A DNA stretch of 64,000 nt, taken from assembly GCF_009797025.1 (NCBI RefSeq), contig NZ_CP047027.1, positions 1,116,001-1,180,000 of the forward strand, in the 5' to 3' direction. This document shows positions 18,061 through 26,611 of this stretch, in pieces. The position numbers and the translations under genes are program-made. The stretch is from Cellulophaga sp. L1A9. GTDB lineage: Bacteria > Bacteroidota > Bacteroidia > Flavobacteriales > Flavobacteriaceae. The number at the start of each line of letters is the position of its first letter. Within the stretch, counting starts at the first letter, position 1. Under the pieces are notes generated by a model. It saw nothing but the letters and a program-made list of their open reading frames with translations, ran no database searches and was not told the DNA's origin.

Positions 18061-18324
18061 ATGAAACTAGGTTTTGTATACATTCTCGCTAATAAAAACA
18101 ATACCACACTCTATGTTGGGGTGACTAGTAATTTGCTACAGCGTATGGAACGGCATAAAACAAAGTTTTATCCAAAATCATTTTCTGCTCGGTATAACAC
18201 AAACAAATTAGTGTATTATGAAGCCTTTCAAAACATAGGTGATGCTATTGCCAGAGAGAAACAATTAAAAGCAGGAAGTAGAGTCAAAAAAATAGCCTTG
18301 ATAGAAAAAGAAAATCCTGATTAG
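18061..18324 (+). CDS. Small GIY-YIG nuclease (YhbQ/UvrC-N family)
   Basis: An 87-residue single-domain GIY-YIG nuclease. FVYILANKNNTTLYVGVTSN has VYIL and YVG in the GIY-YIG positions. Next come the LLQRMERHK helix with the conserved Arg, and the metal-binding Glu in AIAREKQLK. Small GIY-YIG proteins of this type are often multicopy in Flavobacteriaceae. The gene sits between copies of a REP-like repeat, with the start codon 3 bp from the left copy, which suggests the gene and repeat travel or spread together (inference). Confidence 0.88.
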   Translation: MKLGFVYILANKNNTTLYVGVTSNLLQRMERHKTKFYPKSFSARYNTNKLVYYEAFQNIGDAIAREKQLKAGSRVKKIALIEKENPD

Positions 18325-18345
18325 GAAGACTTAATCAAACAAGTA

Positions 18346-18431
18346 ACAGATTTCTTCGGCGAAAGTGCCTCGCAATGACGAACACAACTGTCATTGCGAG
18401 CGTAACATAGTGTAGCGCGGCAATCCGTTGA
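18346..18431. repeat. REP-like inverted repeat pair (BIME-like) right of the GIY-YIG gene
   Basis: Two units in opposite orientation, meeting at their TCATTGCGAG ends with 8 bp between. The first, ACAGATTTCTTCGG to CTCGCAATGACG, runs 18346-18380. The second, TGTCATTGCGAG to CGGCAATCCGTTGA, runs 18389-18431. The first is in direct orientation relative to the copy at 18012. The rest of the 18325-18598 gap is A/T-rich with no gene seen. Confidence 0.8.
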
Positions 18432-18598
18432 ATTATTAATTCCCAAGACAAAATTTCAATATTTTTTCTAACTAAATAGCACTATATAATCACCTAATTT
18501 TTATGCCCTACGGAAAACCGCAAGGTTATTTTGTTTTATGATTTTATGTTTGTTAGGAACTTTGAAGCACCAAGCTTTTCTAACACCGCTACCAACAC

Positions 18599-18994
18599 AT
18601 GGAATGGATTCTTAAACTTGTTTTTCTAGGCATTGTGATTGGTATTGTTAGAAAATACCCTAAGATTAGTATTGCACTAGCATTATTAGGCTTGCTCATC
18701 TACAGTCAAAAGCAAGATGCTGTTGAGGAACAGCGCACAGCTCCTACAGAAATTTATTCCAACAAAACGTATACGTCTCCTGAAGCACCAACAAGCTACC
18801 GCTCTAAGGCTTCCCTTAAAAGTATAGAAACGGAATTAGGAATCTCCCAACCCGTTACAACAAAACCCCATAAAAAGGCTGTACCTACAACAGTTAGAGT
18901 GGGCGCTATTTGTAATGATGGCACTTCTTCTAAAGCTACAGGCAGAGGCGCTTGCTCTCACCATGGCGGCGTAGCCTATTGGCTTTATGAATGA
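18599..18994 (+). CDS. DUF3761-like membrane protein
   Basis: A 131-residue protein with one or two N-terminal hydrophobic segments (about 3-17 and 25-36), a Ser/Thr/Pro-rich linker and a C-terminal domain with CNDGTSSKATGRGACSHHGG. That pattern is typical of DUF3761, a small Cys/His-rich domain of unknown function. The two Cys and the two His could bind metal. It converges with the next gene (stop codons 26 bp apart). Confidence 0.7.
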   Translation: MEWILKLVFLGIVIGIVRKYPKISIALALLGLLIYSQKQDAVEEQRTAPTEIYSNKTYTSPEAPTSYRSKASLKSIETELGISQPVTTKPHKKAVPTTVRVGAICNDGTSSKATGRGACSHHGGVAYWLYE

Positions 18995-19020
18995 GGTCTA
19001 TGTTTAACGCCTAACTACTT

Positions 19021-19761
19021 TTACTGCTCCAACTTATCTAAGACATAGGTCTTATACATATAGTCTGTAACTTCATGTAGGCCTTTATGATATATAGGAT
19101 GTACATTATAATAGGTAAAGAACTCTACCTCCCCACCTTTTTTTACATACCAAAGTTCTTGGTGTTGCTCCCGTCTGCTTTTTACTTCGTGCAAATCTTC
19201 TATTTTCCTAAAATTTTGCAATAGCAGTTCTTGATACGGTTCTTCAAGAGGCGCTCCAGTACATGCCGATTTTATATAATGGTTTTCTTGCCATACCATA
19301 CAATTCTGCTCTTCCTTTACAAAACCAAAATAGGTTAATGCGCCTATAACAAGTACCGATATAAGCATAATAATTTTGTTGCTTCCCTGATTAAAGAAAT
19401 CAAGTGAAGTACTCCTTCCTGAATCGGATGCTTCTGGCGCTGGGTCTTTTGTTACGACTGGTTCTTTTATAACCTTTGACTCTTCAAGTTCTGACGGATG
19501 AGACGTAACAAATTCCGCATAATTTTTATAGCCCAAATAGTTACACAAATATTCAATTACTTGAGGTTTGATAGGCTCAAGATTTTCCTCATTCTTCTCT
19601 ACCAACTTACTGTAATAGTCCCTAAGTGTTCTTTCGTTTATCTGAAATTTAAAATCCTCCAAAAGTACCTCTGAGATATGCTGTGCTCTTTGAGTTTTCT
19701 TAGAAGGCCCTATTTCCTTCTCCGCTTTTGCGAAGACTAATGCTATTATTTTTTTGGACAT
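19021..19761 (-). CDS. Hypothetical single-pass membrane protein
   Basis: A 246-residue protein. The first ~90 residues are basic and helical with a possible HTH-like arrangement (HISEVLLEDFKFQINERTLR...). An acidic linker follows, then one TM helix at about 129-147 (KIIMLISVLVIGALTYFGF) and a C-terminal domain with two Cys. A cytoplasmic helical domain joined to a periplasmic tail recalls membrane-bound one-component regulators. No family is recognised and no function is proposed. Confidence 0.7.
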   Translation of the reverse strand: MSKKIIALVFAKAEKEIGPSKKTQRAQHISEVLLEDFKFQINERTLRDYYSKLVEKNEENLEPIKPQVIEYLCNYLGYKNYAEFVTSHPSELEESKVIKEPVVTKDPAPEASDSGRSTSLDFFNQGSNKIIMLISVLVIGALTYFGFVKEEQNCMVWQENHYIKSACTGAPLEEPYQELLLQNFRKIEDLHEVKSRREQHQELWYVKKGGEVEFFTYYNVHPIYHKGLHEVTDYMYKTYVLDKLEQ

Positions 19762-20117
19762 TTTGGTTGGTCTGGTTGTACCCTAAAACTACTACATTTT
19801 TGGAAATTATATGGAAAAAACCTGCTTGAAATTCTTTTCCATACACTTTCCATCATCTCTCCATTCCGTAGAAAACCTAAGCCCTTACTTTGCCTTGTGA
19901 TTGATTAGGTATTCATGATAACCGCCCTATCATCATTAGGAAAACACCTAGAACAAACCAATAGTTTATTGGGAAGTAACTAAAAGTTTCGACAGGTGTT
20001 TTTCACTTCCCAACCAATAAAAGAGGAGTACTCCCAACACCTTTTACAATGTGGTGCAAATAACATTCGGAATACTCCGAACAGCCACCCTTATGTCAAA
20101 TTTTTAAAACTCATAAC
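19762..20117. other. 356-bp intergenic region with nested inverted repeats
   Basis: No gene seen. TTTATT-GGGAAGT (19966-19978) pairs with ACTTCCCAACCAATAAA (about 20004-20021), and GGAAAACACCT (from 19939) pairs with AGGTGTTTTTC (from 19994). Two short palindromes, GGAGTACTCC and TCGGAATACTCCGA, follow before the small lipoprotein gene. The region could hold a structured 5' leader or a terminator. Confidence 0.4.
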
Positions 20118-20294
20118 ATGAAAAAAATAACTTTATTAATCGTAATACTAAGTGCCAACCTATCTTTAATTTCTTGTGATGCTACAACTACTGCAGACCA
20201 AGATACGGTCTATGAAAACCTCAACGCCACAGAAGGTGATGATGGGGTTATTGTAAAAGATCCGGATGCAGAAGAAGAGGATGGTGATAATTAA
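20118..20294 (+). CDS. Small lipoprotein, 58 residues
   Basis: Opens with MKKITLLIVILSANLSLISC, a clear lipoprotein signal with the lipobox LISC (Cys20). The mature part is only 38 residues and strongly acidic (GDDG, DPDAEEEDGD). It has its own stem-loop terminator 39 bp downstream. No function recognised; acidic mini-lipoproteins like this are frequent in Flavobacteriaceae. Confidence 0.65.
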   Translation: MKKITLLIVILSANLSLISCDATTTADQDTVYENLNATEGDDGVIVKDPDAEEEDGDN

Positions 20295-20332
20295 CCGGTA
20301 TCCCTAACTAGGACGTAACAAACTAAGTAGGA

Positions 20333-20367
20333 AAGCAGGATGAAATCGATTGTATTTCGTCCTGCTT
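20333..20367 (+). terminator. Stem-loop terminator after the small lipoprotein
   Basis: AAGCAGGATGAAAT (20333-20346), a 7-base loop, then ATTTCGTCCTGCTT (20354-20367); 13 of 14 pairs are Watson-Crick and one is G-T. The downstream sequence is only moderately T-rich. Confidence 0.7.
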
Positions 20368-20380
20368 GTATATTTTCATA

Positions 20381-20417
20381 AAAAAAGAGCTGCATGATAC
20401 AATCACACAGCTCTTTT
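20381..20417 (-). terminator. Bidirectional-type terminator of the YD-type lipoprotein gene
   Basis: AAAAGAGCTG (20383-20392) pairs with CAGCTCTTTT (20408-20417), with an A-run on one side and a T-run on the other. It serves the minus-strand gene ending at 20442. Confidence 0.75.
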
Positions 20418-20441
20418 CTAGTATTATTTTTTTAGTATAAA

Positions 20442-21206
20442 TTATTCTACATAGGTAAATTGAACCGTAAACGAACCATCAACCTCTCCATTTGCGGCAG
20501 AAGAAATAACTCCTGAAGTTGCATAGTTATCTGCATCATACACATAATTTGCAGTCATCGTATATTCTATCTCTCCTTCTTCATTTTTGTACACAATTTT
20601 AGAAAGGTTATTTACTGGAAAAAGCATTCTTGCTTTTATGATCTCAGTAGCTTGAGGATTCATACTAAAATTTAATTGTACACCATCTAAAACATCAATA
20701 ATTCCGCCTGCTTCTAAGGTATAGAAAAAAGGATTTTGAGCCTCATCGTAGGTTACCTCAGCAGTATACACATAAGAAAGGTACGAATCAGTCTCCCAAT
20801 CATATTCCTCTTCAAAAAATTCAATGATTTTAGGATTTCCATTTGCATCATACTCTAATACATTTCCTGTTTCAAAAGCATCATAAGGAGATTCATAAAG
20901 TTTTTCAATAGATAGGCTAGTGTCTTCATCACCTGTAACATTCGTCAATTCATCACCATCGTAAAGAAAGTCACTAGAACCTTCGCCATTAGACACGCTA
21001 CTTAACGCTCCGTCTGCCGTATAAGAAAATTCTAACATACCCTCATCTTCACCAGTTTCTCCTGAAGTTAATGCAACTGTTTTAATTAACTTTTGTACCA
21101 CGTCGCCATTAGCTTCATCAAATTCTTCACTTACTGAATCACTTGAACAACTAACCGCTAAAATTGATCCGCAAAAAAGGCCTAAAATGTAATTTGTTTT
21201 TCTCAT
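20442..21206 (-). CDS. Hypothetical lipoprotein with Tyr-Asp repeats
   Basis: A 254-residue predicted outer-membrane-directed lipoprotein. MRKTNYILGLFCGSILAVSC gives the signal and lipobox (AVSC). The mature chain is acidic and has short repeating segments of the type ...YDEAQNP/YDANGNP, similar to flavobacterial lipoproteins with RHS-like beta repeats (DUF4595-like). I chose the ATG at 21206 because only it gives a signal peptide at the N-terminus; the frame is open further upstream. No enzyme motif is seen. Confidence 0.75.
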   Translation of the reverse strand: MRKTNYILGLFCGSILAVSCSSDSVSEEFDEANGDVVQKLIKTVALTSGETGEDEGMLEFSYTADGALSSVSNGEGSSDFLYDGDELTNVTGDEDTSLSIEKLYESPYDAFETGNVLEYDANGNPKIIEFFEEEYDWETDSYLSYVYTAEVTYDEAQNPFFYTLEAGGIIDVLDGVQLNFSMNPQATEIIKARMLFPVNNLSKIVYKNEEGEIEYTMTANYVYDADNYATSGVISSAANGEVDGSFTVQFTYVE

Positions 21207-21467
21207 AATTGTTTTAATTGGTTTTGTTTGTTTTGATTTTTCTTTGGTTAAAAAAATAGTAGCATACCTATTCCTCACGTTTTTCTTCCGTGAGAACATT
21301 TAAATCATGCCATGAAGAGAAAAAACGAAAACAAAACCGAGTTAGTATAAAATCTACAGGATAAAATGATAGCGCTTAAGAATGCTGAGAAAGTTAAGAA
21401 TGATAATTATTTATTTCCAAGTTAAAATAGGCTCCTTTTGTGTAAACTCTTTTTGTATTTTCGAAGG

Positions 21468-23342
21468 ATGAATAACAAGTTTCTACTACTTTCCTTTATT
21501 ACCCTCTTTCTCGCTTGCTATTCATCTGTTTTTGCCATTGATTTTTTAAAATTTGAAAATAAAAACAGTACTACTCCTCCTATTGAGAATACTATTGATT
21601 CCCTGAAGCAAATCAAAAAAAAAATAAGCGCTTTTGTCAAAAAGAAAGAATATTCAAACGCTATTATTTATTCTAAAAAATTGCTCCACGAAGCGAAGCT
21701 AAAGTCCGACTCCAGCACAATTGATAATGCCTATTTCCGCCAAGCCTTTTATTTTGACAAATTAAACCAGGTAGATTCTTCCTATTTTTATTATGATAAG
21801 TCTTACACGTATAATTTAGCCTTAAAAGATACCGTCGTTGCAGGAGAACGTCTACTGGGTATGGCAAACATTCAAAAAAGCTTAGGTGATTATACGGGTG
21901 CAATGATCACAGCCATTGACGGATTAAAATATTTAGAAAATACTGAGGAGCTAGAATCTACGATTGGACTTTACCAAACCATTGCCGTGGCTCAAAAAGA
22001 ATTGGGACACCCCCAAGAGGCCCTCCGTTGGAATACAAAAGCTTTTAACATCCTAAAAAATAACCCAAAGGCAGAAATTTTACCCTCTAGTATTCATATC
22101 ATTACTATTACCAGAGCTAATATCCTAGCCGAAAAAAAAGAATACAGCGCAAGCATTCATATTTTAGATAGCATTGCCCAAGAAACAACGGGTAAAAACC
22201 TCTTTGAATTTTCTAGAGCTATTTGCAATATGGGCCATTTTAAATGGCTAGAAGATGCCAATAACCCCGAAAGTGAAACGCTGCTTTTAGAATCTTTAAG
22301 AATCCGGACTTCTTTGAATACCGCTAGCGGCTTGTTCTCTAGCTACATTCATTTAGCCGAGTTTTATTTTGATACTAAAAAAGCTAAAGCTTTGCGGTAT
22401 GCGCAACAAGCCTATACGTACTCTGAAAAATTAAATAATCCGGTAGCTAGTCTAGAAGCTCTAGATCTAATTCTGCCTTTAAAAAGAGATTTGCGCCAAG
22501 CTATTTCTAACGAAGCAATTACCTATTCCCAACTACAAAATCAACTAGAAAAATCTAGACAAACTATTCGCGCCATCTATGCGGCCACCAAATATGATAA
22601 CGATGCCTTAGAGAAGGAAAATCTTAAGCTGCTAACGCAAGTAGCAATCAAAGAAAAACAAAAAATTTTGGCGCTGGCTGCTGCCGTATTTCTTTTAGGT
22701 GTTATTGGTTTTGTGATCTATTACAAAAACCATCAAAAACAAAAAGAGCAGCTAGAAATGTCATACAAAACGGAGCTACGCCTATCTAAAAAATTACATG
22801 ATGAATTAGGAAATGATATTTTCTATTTAATGACGCAGGTACAACAAGACACACCCGCTCCTACCGATACTAAAAATGCTCTCATTTTAAATGGATTAGA
22901 TAGTATTTACCAAAGAGTAAGAGATATTTCTAAAGAATTTACAGCGATTGATACCGGGAAAAATTTTGGAAAAGAATTTTTTGCACTTCTAAATTCCTAC
23001 AGTTCTGCCAGCACAAAATTAATCACCAAAGAATTACCCCTGAGTTTTTGGGATGATATAGCCCCTAAAACAAAAATTGAACTCTATAGAGTATTGCAAG
23101 AACTACTCGTAAATATGAAAAAACATAGTGAAGCTACTTTTGTAGCAATTACCTGTGTAAAAAATGCCAAAGAGATATTAATAAAGTATGTAGATAATGG
23201 GGTAGGATTTGATATAAATGAAAAAATTTCAGGAAATGGACTCAAGAATGTGGAAAACCGCATAGCTAGTATAAAAGGAAGTATTAATTTCGAATCCAAA
23301 CCAAAGGAAGGGGTTACCGTAACCCTGACGTTTGCTATTTAA
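21468..23342 (+). CDS. TPR-containing sensor histidine kinase
   Basis: A 624-residue sensor. It has a signal sequence (NNKFLLLSFITLFLACYSSV), a periplasmic region of TPR-like helices to about residue 370, a TM helix at about 401-419 (ILALAAAVFLLGVIGFVIYY) and a cytoplasmic kinase core. The phospho-acceptor is in KKLHDELGND (His ~444). The ATPase shows N-box ELLVNMKKHSE, G1 DNGVGFD and G2 GNGLKNVENRIASIKG. This is the NarX/LytS-like layout common in Bacteroidota. The start is taken at ATG 21468. It is followed after 9 bp by its response regulator. Confidence 0.92.
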   Translation: MNNKFLLLSFITLFLACYSSVFAIDFLKFENKNSTTPPIENTIDSLKQIKKKISAFVKKKEYSNAIIYSKKLLHEAKLKSDSSTIDNAYFRQAFYFDKLNQVDSSYFYYDKSYTYNLALKDTVVAGERLLGMANIQKSLGDYTGAMITAIDGLKYLENTEELESTIGLYQTIAVAQKELGHPQEALRWNTKAFNILKNNPKAEILPSSIHIITITRANILAEKKEYSASIHILDSIAQETTGKNLFEFSRAICNMGHFKWLEDANNPESETLLLESLRIRTSLNTASGLFSSYIHLAEFYFDTKKAKALRYAQQAYTYSEKLNNPVASLEALDLILPLKRDLRQAISNEAITYSQLQNQLEKSRQTIRAIYAATKYDNDALEKENLKLLTQVAIKEKQKILALAAAVFLLGVIGFVIYYKNHQKQKEQLEMSYKTELRLSKKLHDELGNDIFYLMTQVQQDTPAPTDTKNALILNGLDSIYQRVRDISKEFTAIDTGKNFGKEFFALLNSYSSASTKLITKELPLSFWDDIAPKTKIELYRVLQELLVNMKKHSEATFVAITCVKNAKEILIKYVDNGVGFDINEKISGNGLKNVENRIASIKGSINFESKPKEGVTVTLTFAI

Positions 23343-23351
23343 TAAAAGGAT

Positions 23352-24020
23352 ATGCAATTGGATAGAATTTTTGTTTCTGAAGATATAGACAGTAATAACT
23401 TAGGGGTTACTACGACCCTCCAAAATATGGGCTATGCCCAAATTGGCCATTCTCAATATTGTGATGATGCGCTTCTAAAACTCAAAAAGGCACTAAAAGA
23501 TGGGACTCCTTATGATCTTCTGATTAGCGATTTGTCTTTTGAAAACCCTAGGACTAAGAAAAACATCCAAAACGGACAAGAGCTCATTACCGCGATAAAA
23601 GTCATACAGCCTACTTTAAAAGTGATTGTTTTTTCTGTGGAAGACGATCACCATACCATCACTACCTTATTCTCCGACCAACAAATTGATGCCTATGTAT
23701 GTAAGGGCTTAAATGGCCTTAGTGAGCTTCAAAATAGTATAGAGGCCATCATTCTCAATGAGCAATACACGTGCCCTGTAGCTACTGCAGTGCTACAGCA
23801 AAAAAATGTTTTAGCCTTAGATGCCTACGAACAGCAACTCTTAGCATATTTAGCCAAAGGATATACCCAGCATGAAATAAGCACACAACTTAAAGAACAA
23901 GGAATAAGTCCAAATAGTGTGCGCTCTATTGAAGCCAACATCAGTAAATTAAAAGACTATTTTAATGCGACAAATACCACGCATTTAGTGTATGTAGCGT
24001 CTAGCTTGGGACTTATATAA
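23352..24020 (+). CDS. LuxR/NarL-type response regulator
   Basis: A 222-residue two-domain regulator. The receiver has the acidic pair Glu10-Asp11, phospho-acceptor Asp60 (LLISDLSF), Ser95 in VIVFSVED and the conserved Lys118 (YVCKG), so it should be phosphorylatable. The C-terminal HTH is LLAYLAKGYTQHEISTQLKE with the recognition helix around PNSVRSIEANISKLK. It is the partner of the upstream kinase (same operon, 9-bp gap). The target genes are unknown. Confidence 0.9.
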   Translation: MQLDRIFVSEDIDSNNLGVTTTLQNMGYAQIGHSQYCDDALLKLKKALKDGTPYDLLISDLSFENPRTKKNIQNGQELITAIKVIQPTLKVIVFSVEDDHHTITTLFSDQQIDAYVCKGLNGLSELQNSIEAIILNEQYTCPVATAVLQQKNVLALDAYEQQLLAYLAKGYTQHEISTQLKEQGISPNSVRSIEANISKLKDYFNATNTTHLVYVASSLGLI

Positions 24021-24377
24021 GTACTGAAATTGTGCTTTTACCGTCTGCTACCCCTTCATCTTGTTGCTAGATAAGTGTCTCAATTCTTAAAAAATGATGC
24101 GTATCGTACTTCTAAAAAGTACTGGAGCGAGGTTGCAAATAGCAAAAATCGGTCAATCTATATGATTTTTGTTGCCTTTGACTTAGATTCAAGAATACCT
24201 CATCTTCACTGCTATTGCTTCTTATTATATTTACCGCACTAAGCCAAGTAACTTCAACTTTGGGTTTTAAAACTTATACGTCACTCTTTATTAATCAATT
24301 TATAAATCAGCATGTTATAGAGTATAGTGCTACTATATGCATTATTCCCCGTGAACAATAGAAGCAAAATAATTCCA
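24021..24377. other. 357-bp intergenic region
   Basis: No gene seen between the response regulator and the converging AraC gene. An imperfect stem AGCAAAAATC (24141-24150) / GATTTTTGTT (24164-24173) with flanking GCAA/TTGC could form a terminator-like hairpin; it lies about 120 bp after the regulator stop. Confidence 0.35.
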
Positions 24378-25250
24378 CTAGCTTTCTGATCTAAGGCGTG
24401 CTCTAAATTTTGAAGGAACGGTTTGGGTGTATTTTTTAAATAGTCTTGAGAAATAAGAATAATTTTCAAAGCCTAGCTCTTGGGCTATCTCTCCAACAGA
24501 CTTGGTACTAAAAGTTAACATACGTTTGCTTTCTATAACCACTTTCTCAGCAATAAGAATAGTCACGGTTTTATCTAAAACATATTTACAAATTCTATTT
24601 AAATGCTTTAGGCTTATATTCATTTTAGAAGCATAAAAAGAAGGCGCCTTTTCTGTATTATAATACTGATCTAAAAGCGTATTAAATTGTTCTAGTTTCT
24701 GATTGTAAGAATGTAAATCTACGTTGTTCTCCTGTAAATGCTTTCGGGAAATTTCAATATGGATAATATCAATTAGATTTAAAAGCTTATCTAATTTCCG
24801 GGTATTCGATGCTAGATTTTCCTTGATTAAAAGCTTAAAATAGACTTCAAGAGAAAACAGTTCGGGTTCGTTTAAACGTACCTCCGAAATATTTTTTGAG
24901 GCTTGATAAAAAGGATACTCCTCTACCCTCTTGGCTCCAAAATACAGATTATACAAATCCTTTGTGTAAAATAAGATATAGCCTTCTATGTCCTTAGACA
25001 ACTTCCAACTATGCACTTGACCCGGTTGGATAAGATATATACATCCTGGATTAATGGTAAACGTATTAAAATCTATTTTATGAATTCCGGAACCTTTGGT
25101 AAAAAGTACGAGCAGATAAAAATTATGCCCATGTGAGCGCTCTATAAAGCTATTATTAATTAAATGATTGCTAAAGGTATTGATGTAAAGATCTTCATGA
25201 ATTAAATTCCGCTTAAAATTCTGAATATCATAAACAGGATACGTTTTCAT
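24378..25250 (-). CDS. AraC-family transcriptional regulator
   Basis: A 290-residue regulator. The N-terminal cupin-like domain includes RSHGHNFYLLVLFTKGSG and PGCIYLIQPGQVHSW. The C-terminal double HTH includes MNISLKHLNRICKYVLDKT and the second helix pair with VGEIAQELGFENYSYFSRLF. It probably binds a small effector through the cupin. It is divergent from the DUF983 gene across a 151-bp gap, so it may control that gene (inference). Confidence 0.92.
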   Translation of the reverse strand: MKTYPVYDIQNFKRNLIHEDLYINTFSNHLINNSFIERSHGHNFYLLVLFTKGSGIHKIDFNTFTINPGCIYLIQPGQVHSWKLSKDIEGYILFYTKDLYNLYFGAKRVEEYPFYQASKNISEVRLNEPELFSLEVYFKLLIKENLASNTRKLDKLLNLIDIIHIEISRKHLQENNVDLHSYNQKLEQFNTLLDQYYNTEKAPSFYASKMNISLKHLNRICKYVLDKTVTILIAEKVVIESKRMLTFSTKSVGEIAQELGFENYSYFSRLFKKYTQTVPSKFRARLRSES

Positions 25251-25313
25251 TACAATGTCTTTTTTGTGCTAATATATGCGCTTTTACTAATCTCAAAGAG
25301 AAGATAAATATAC

Positions 25314-25321
25314 TAATTTTG
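25314..25321 (+). promoter_or_regulatory. Candidate -7 box for DUF983 gene
   Basis: TAATTTTG matches TAnnTTTG and lies 80 bp before the ATG, in the gap shared with the divergent AraC gene. The -33 element is not clear. Confidence 0.35.
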
Positions 25322-25401
25322 CGAAGTAATAAGGAGGTACAAGTTACTAACCGGTAATTAATTTAAATGTCTTTTTTATTATCATAAAAATTATAACTAC
25401 T

Positions 25402-25791
25402 ATGACGATTCTAAAAGTAACAAAAGTATATAGCATCTTAACGGGCAGTTGCCCTGTGTGCCAAGAAGAAAGCATGTATATAGAAGCGAACCCATTTAAA
25501 GTGATGTCTACCCTAAAAATGCATGAACGTTGCAGCCATTGTCATACAAAGTACAAAATGGAGCCCTCGTTTTTCTTTGGAGCGATGTATGTGAGTTACC
25601 CTGTAGGTATAGGCTTTGCCACAATTGCATTTGTACTCTCTTACTTTGTATTTAATATCGCTATAGTACCTAGCTTTTTTATCATTTGCGCTGTCATGTT
25701 TCTTATGTTACCTATAATACTACGTTTATCTAGAAATATTTGGATCAACCTCTTCAAGCATTACCAAAAGCAAAAAAATGTGAAGGCATAA
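25402..25791 (+). CDS. DUF983 family membrane protein (copy 1)
   Basis: A 129-residue protein with a zinc-ribbon-like head (CPVCQEESMY ... CSHCHTKYK) followed by the EPSFFFGAMYVSY signature and two TM helices (about 56-80 and 85-105). The family is conserved in Bacteroidota and Alphaproteobacteria, with function unknown. A close paralogue is at 38333-38737. An inverted-repeat terminator follows. Confidence 0.88.
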   Translation: MTILKVTKVYSILTGSCPVCQEESMYIEANPFKVMSTLKMHERCSHCHTKYKMEPSFFFGAMYVSYPVGIGFATIAFVLSYFVFNIAIVPSFFIICAVMFLMLPIILRLSRNIWINLFKHYQKQKNVKA

Positions 25792-25795
25792 AAAA

Positions 25796-25822
25796 AGGTT
25801 CCAAACAAAATGTTTAGAACCT
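25796..25822. terminator. Terminator between DUF983 and the small membrane ORF
   Basis: AGGTTCCAAACA - AAA - TGTTTAGAACCT forms a 12-bp stem with one mismatch. An A-run precedes it, so it could also end the convergent minus-strand ORF at 25852. Confidence 0.7.
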
Positions 25823-25851
25823 GCATATCATATTGTAATTACACGTTTTAC

Positions 25852-25998
25852 TTATAATTCCTTATTGATTGTTCTTTTCCCGTAATTATTTTTAATTTCT
25901 ATATACAATAGCACTAGTGCCACTATAGCACTTAATACTATAAATACAATAGGATTACCATCGATAACTTCTAAACATAAATTAAATAAATTCTTCAT
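25852..25998 (-). CDS. Small membrane protein, 48 residues
   Basis: Translates as MKNLFNLCLEVIDGNPIVFI..., with one TM helix (about 17-34, PIVFIVLSAIVALVLLYI) and a basic tail. It is followed in its own direction by the shared stem-loop terminator. No family recognised; the size and single helix fit the small membrane proteins typical of this group. Support comes only from the open frame, the helix and the terminator. Confidence 0.4.
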   Translation of the reverse strand: MKNLFNLCLEVIDGNPIVFIVLSAIVALVLLYIEIKNNYGKRTINKEL

Positions 25999-26290
25999 CG
26001 TACTACTTCTTACTTTTATTTAGTTTTCTACTAGATACATGATAAACGTAATAGTTGCTTTTTTAGTTCTAAAAAAGAATAGAAAAATTTCTTAGTAGTA
26101 AACGAAATCTAAAGCTCCCGATTAACGACGCATTCTCTCGATAAAGAGTTTTTGAGCCAAATGTCAGTTAACGAGCATTTTATACGCTTCATCTATCATT
26201 TTGTCAGTGACCGAAAAAATGACCCTTTAACCGAAGGATAACTACCTAAAGCATACATAATCACGTTCTTGTAATCCCAAATCGAATGAA

Positions 26291-26512
26291 ATGAAATCTA
26301 TTTTAACAACTTTAGTATTTATATGTATCGGATTAAGCGCTCAAGCTAACGACGGTCAAATAAAAGATGTTAAAGCAACTACGGTTACCAAAACAGTAGT
26401 AACATTCACTACTTACAAAACTTCAACTGCAGGTATTTACTTAGATAAAAATCATAAGATTAAGAAAGAACTTTCTTTTATTACGAAAGCAAGCAAAGCC
26501 AAATTAGCTTAA
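26291..26512 (+). CDS. Small secreted protein
   Basis: A 73-residue protein with a cleavable signal peptide (MKSILTTLVFICIGLSAQA) and a basic, Thr/Lys-rich mature part of ~54 residues. Function unknown; similar short periplasmic proteins occur widely in Flavobacteriaceae. The 290 bp upstream hold no other gene that I can support. Confidence 0.65.
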   Translation: MKSILTTLVFICIGLSAQANDGQIKDVKATTVTKTVVTFTTYKTSTAGIYLDKNHKIKKELSFITKASKAKLA

Positions 26513-26611
26513 TTCTAAACTATTATATTCTCTTAAATGCATTAAACAAGTATTTGTTTACGGCAGTCTTCTTTCCATATATCCCGTAATTTTACCTTCT
26601 AAAATAACGTT

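Noticed and set aside
18501..18540. Similarity to the start of the window (GGAAAACCGCA) as an island end repeat
   Set aside because: Only ~11 bases match; not enough for an attachment site.
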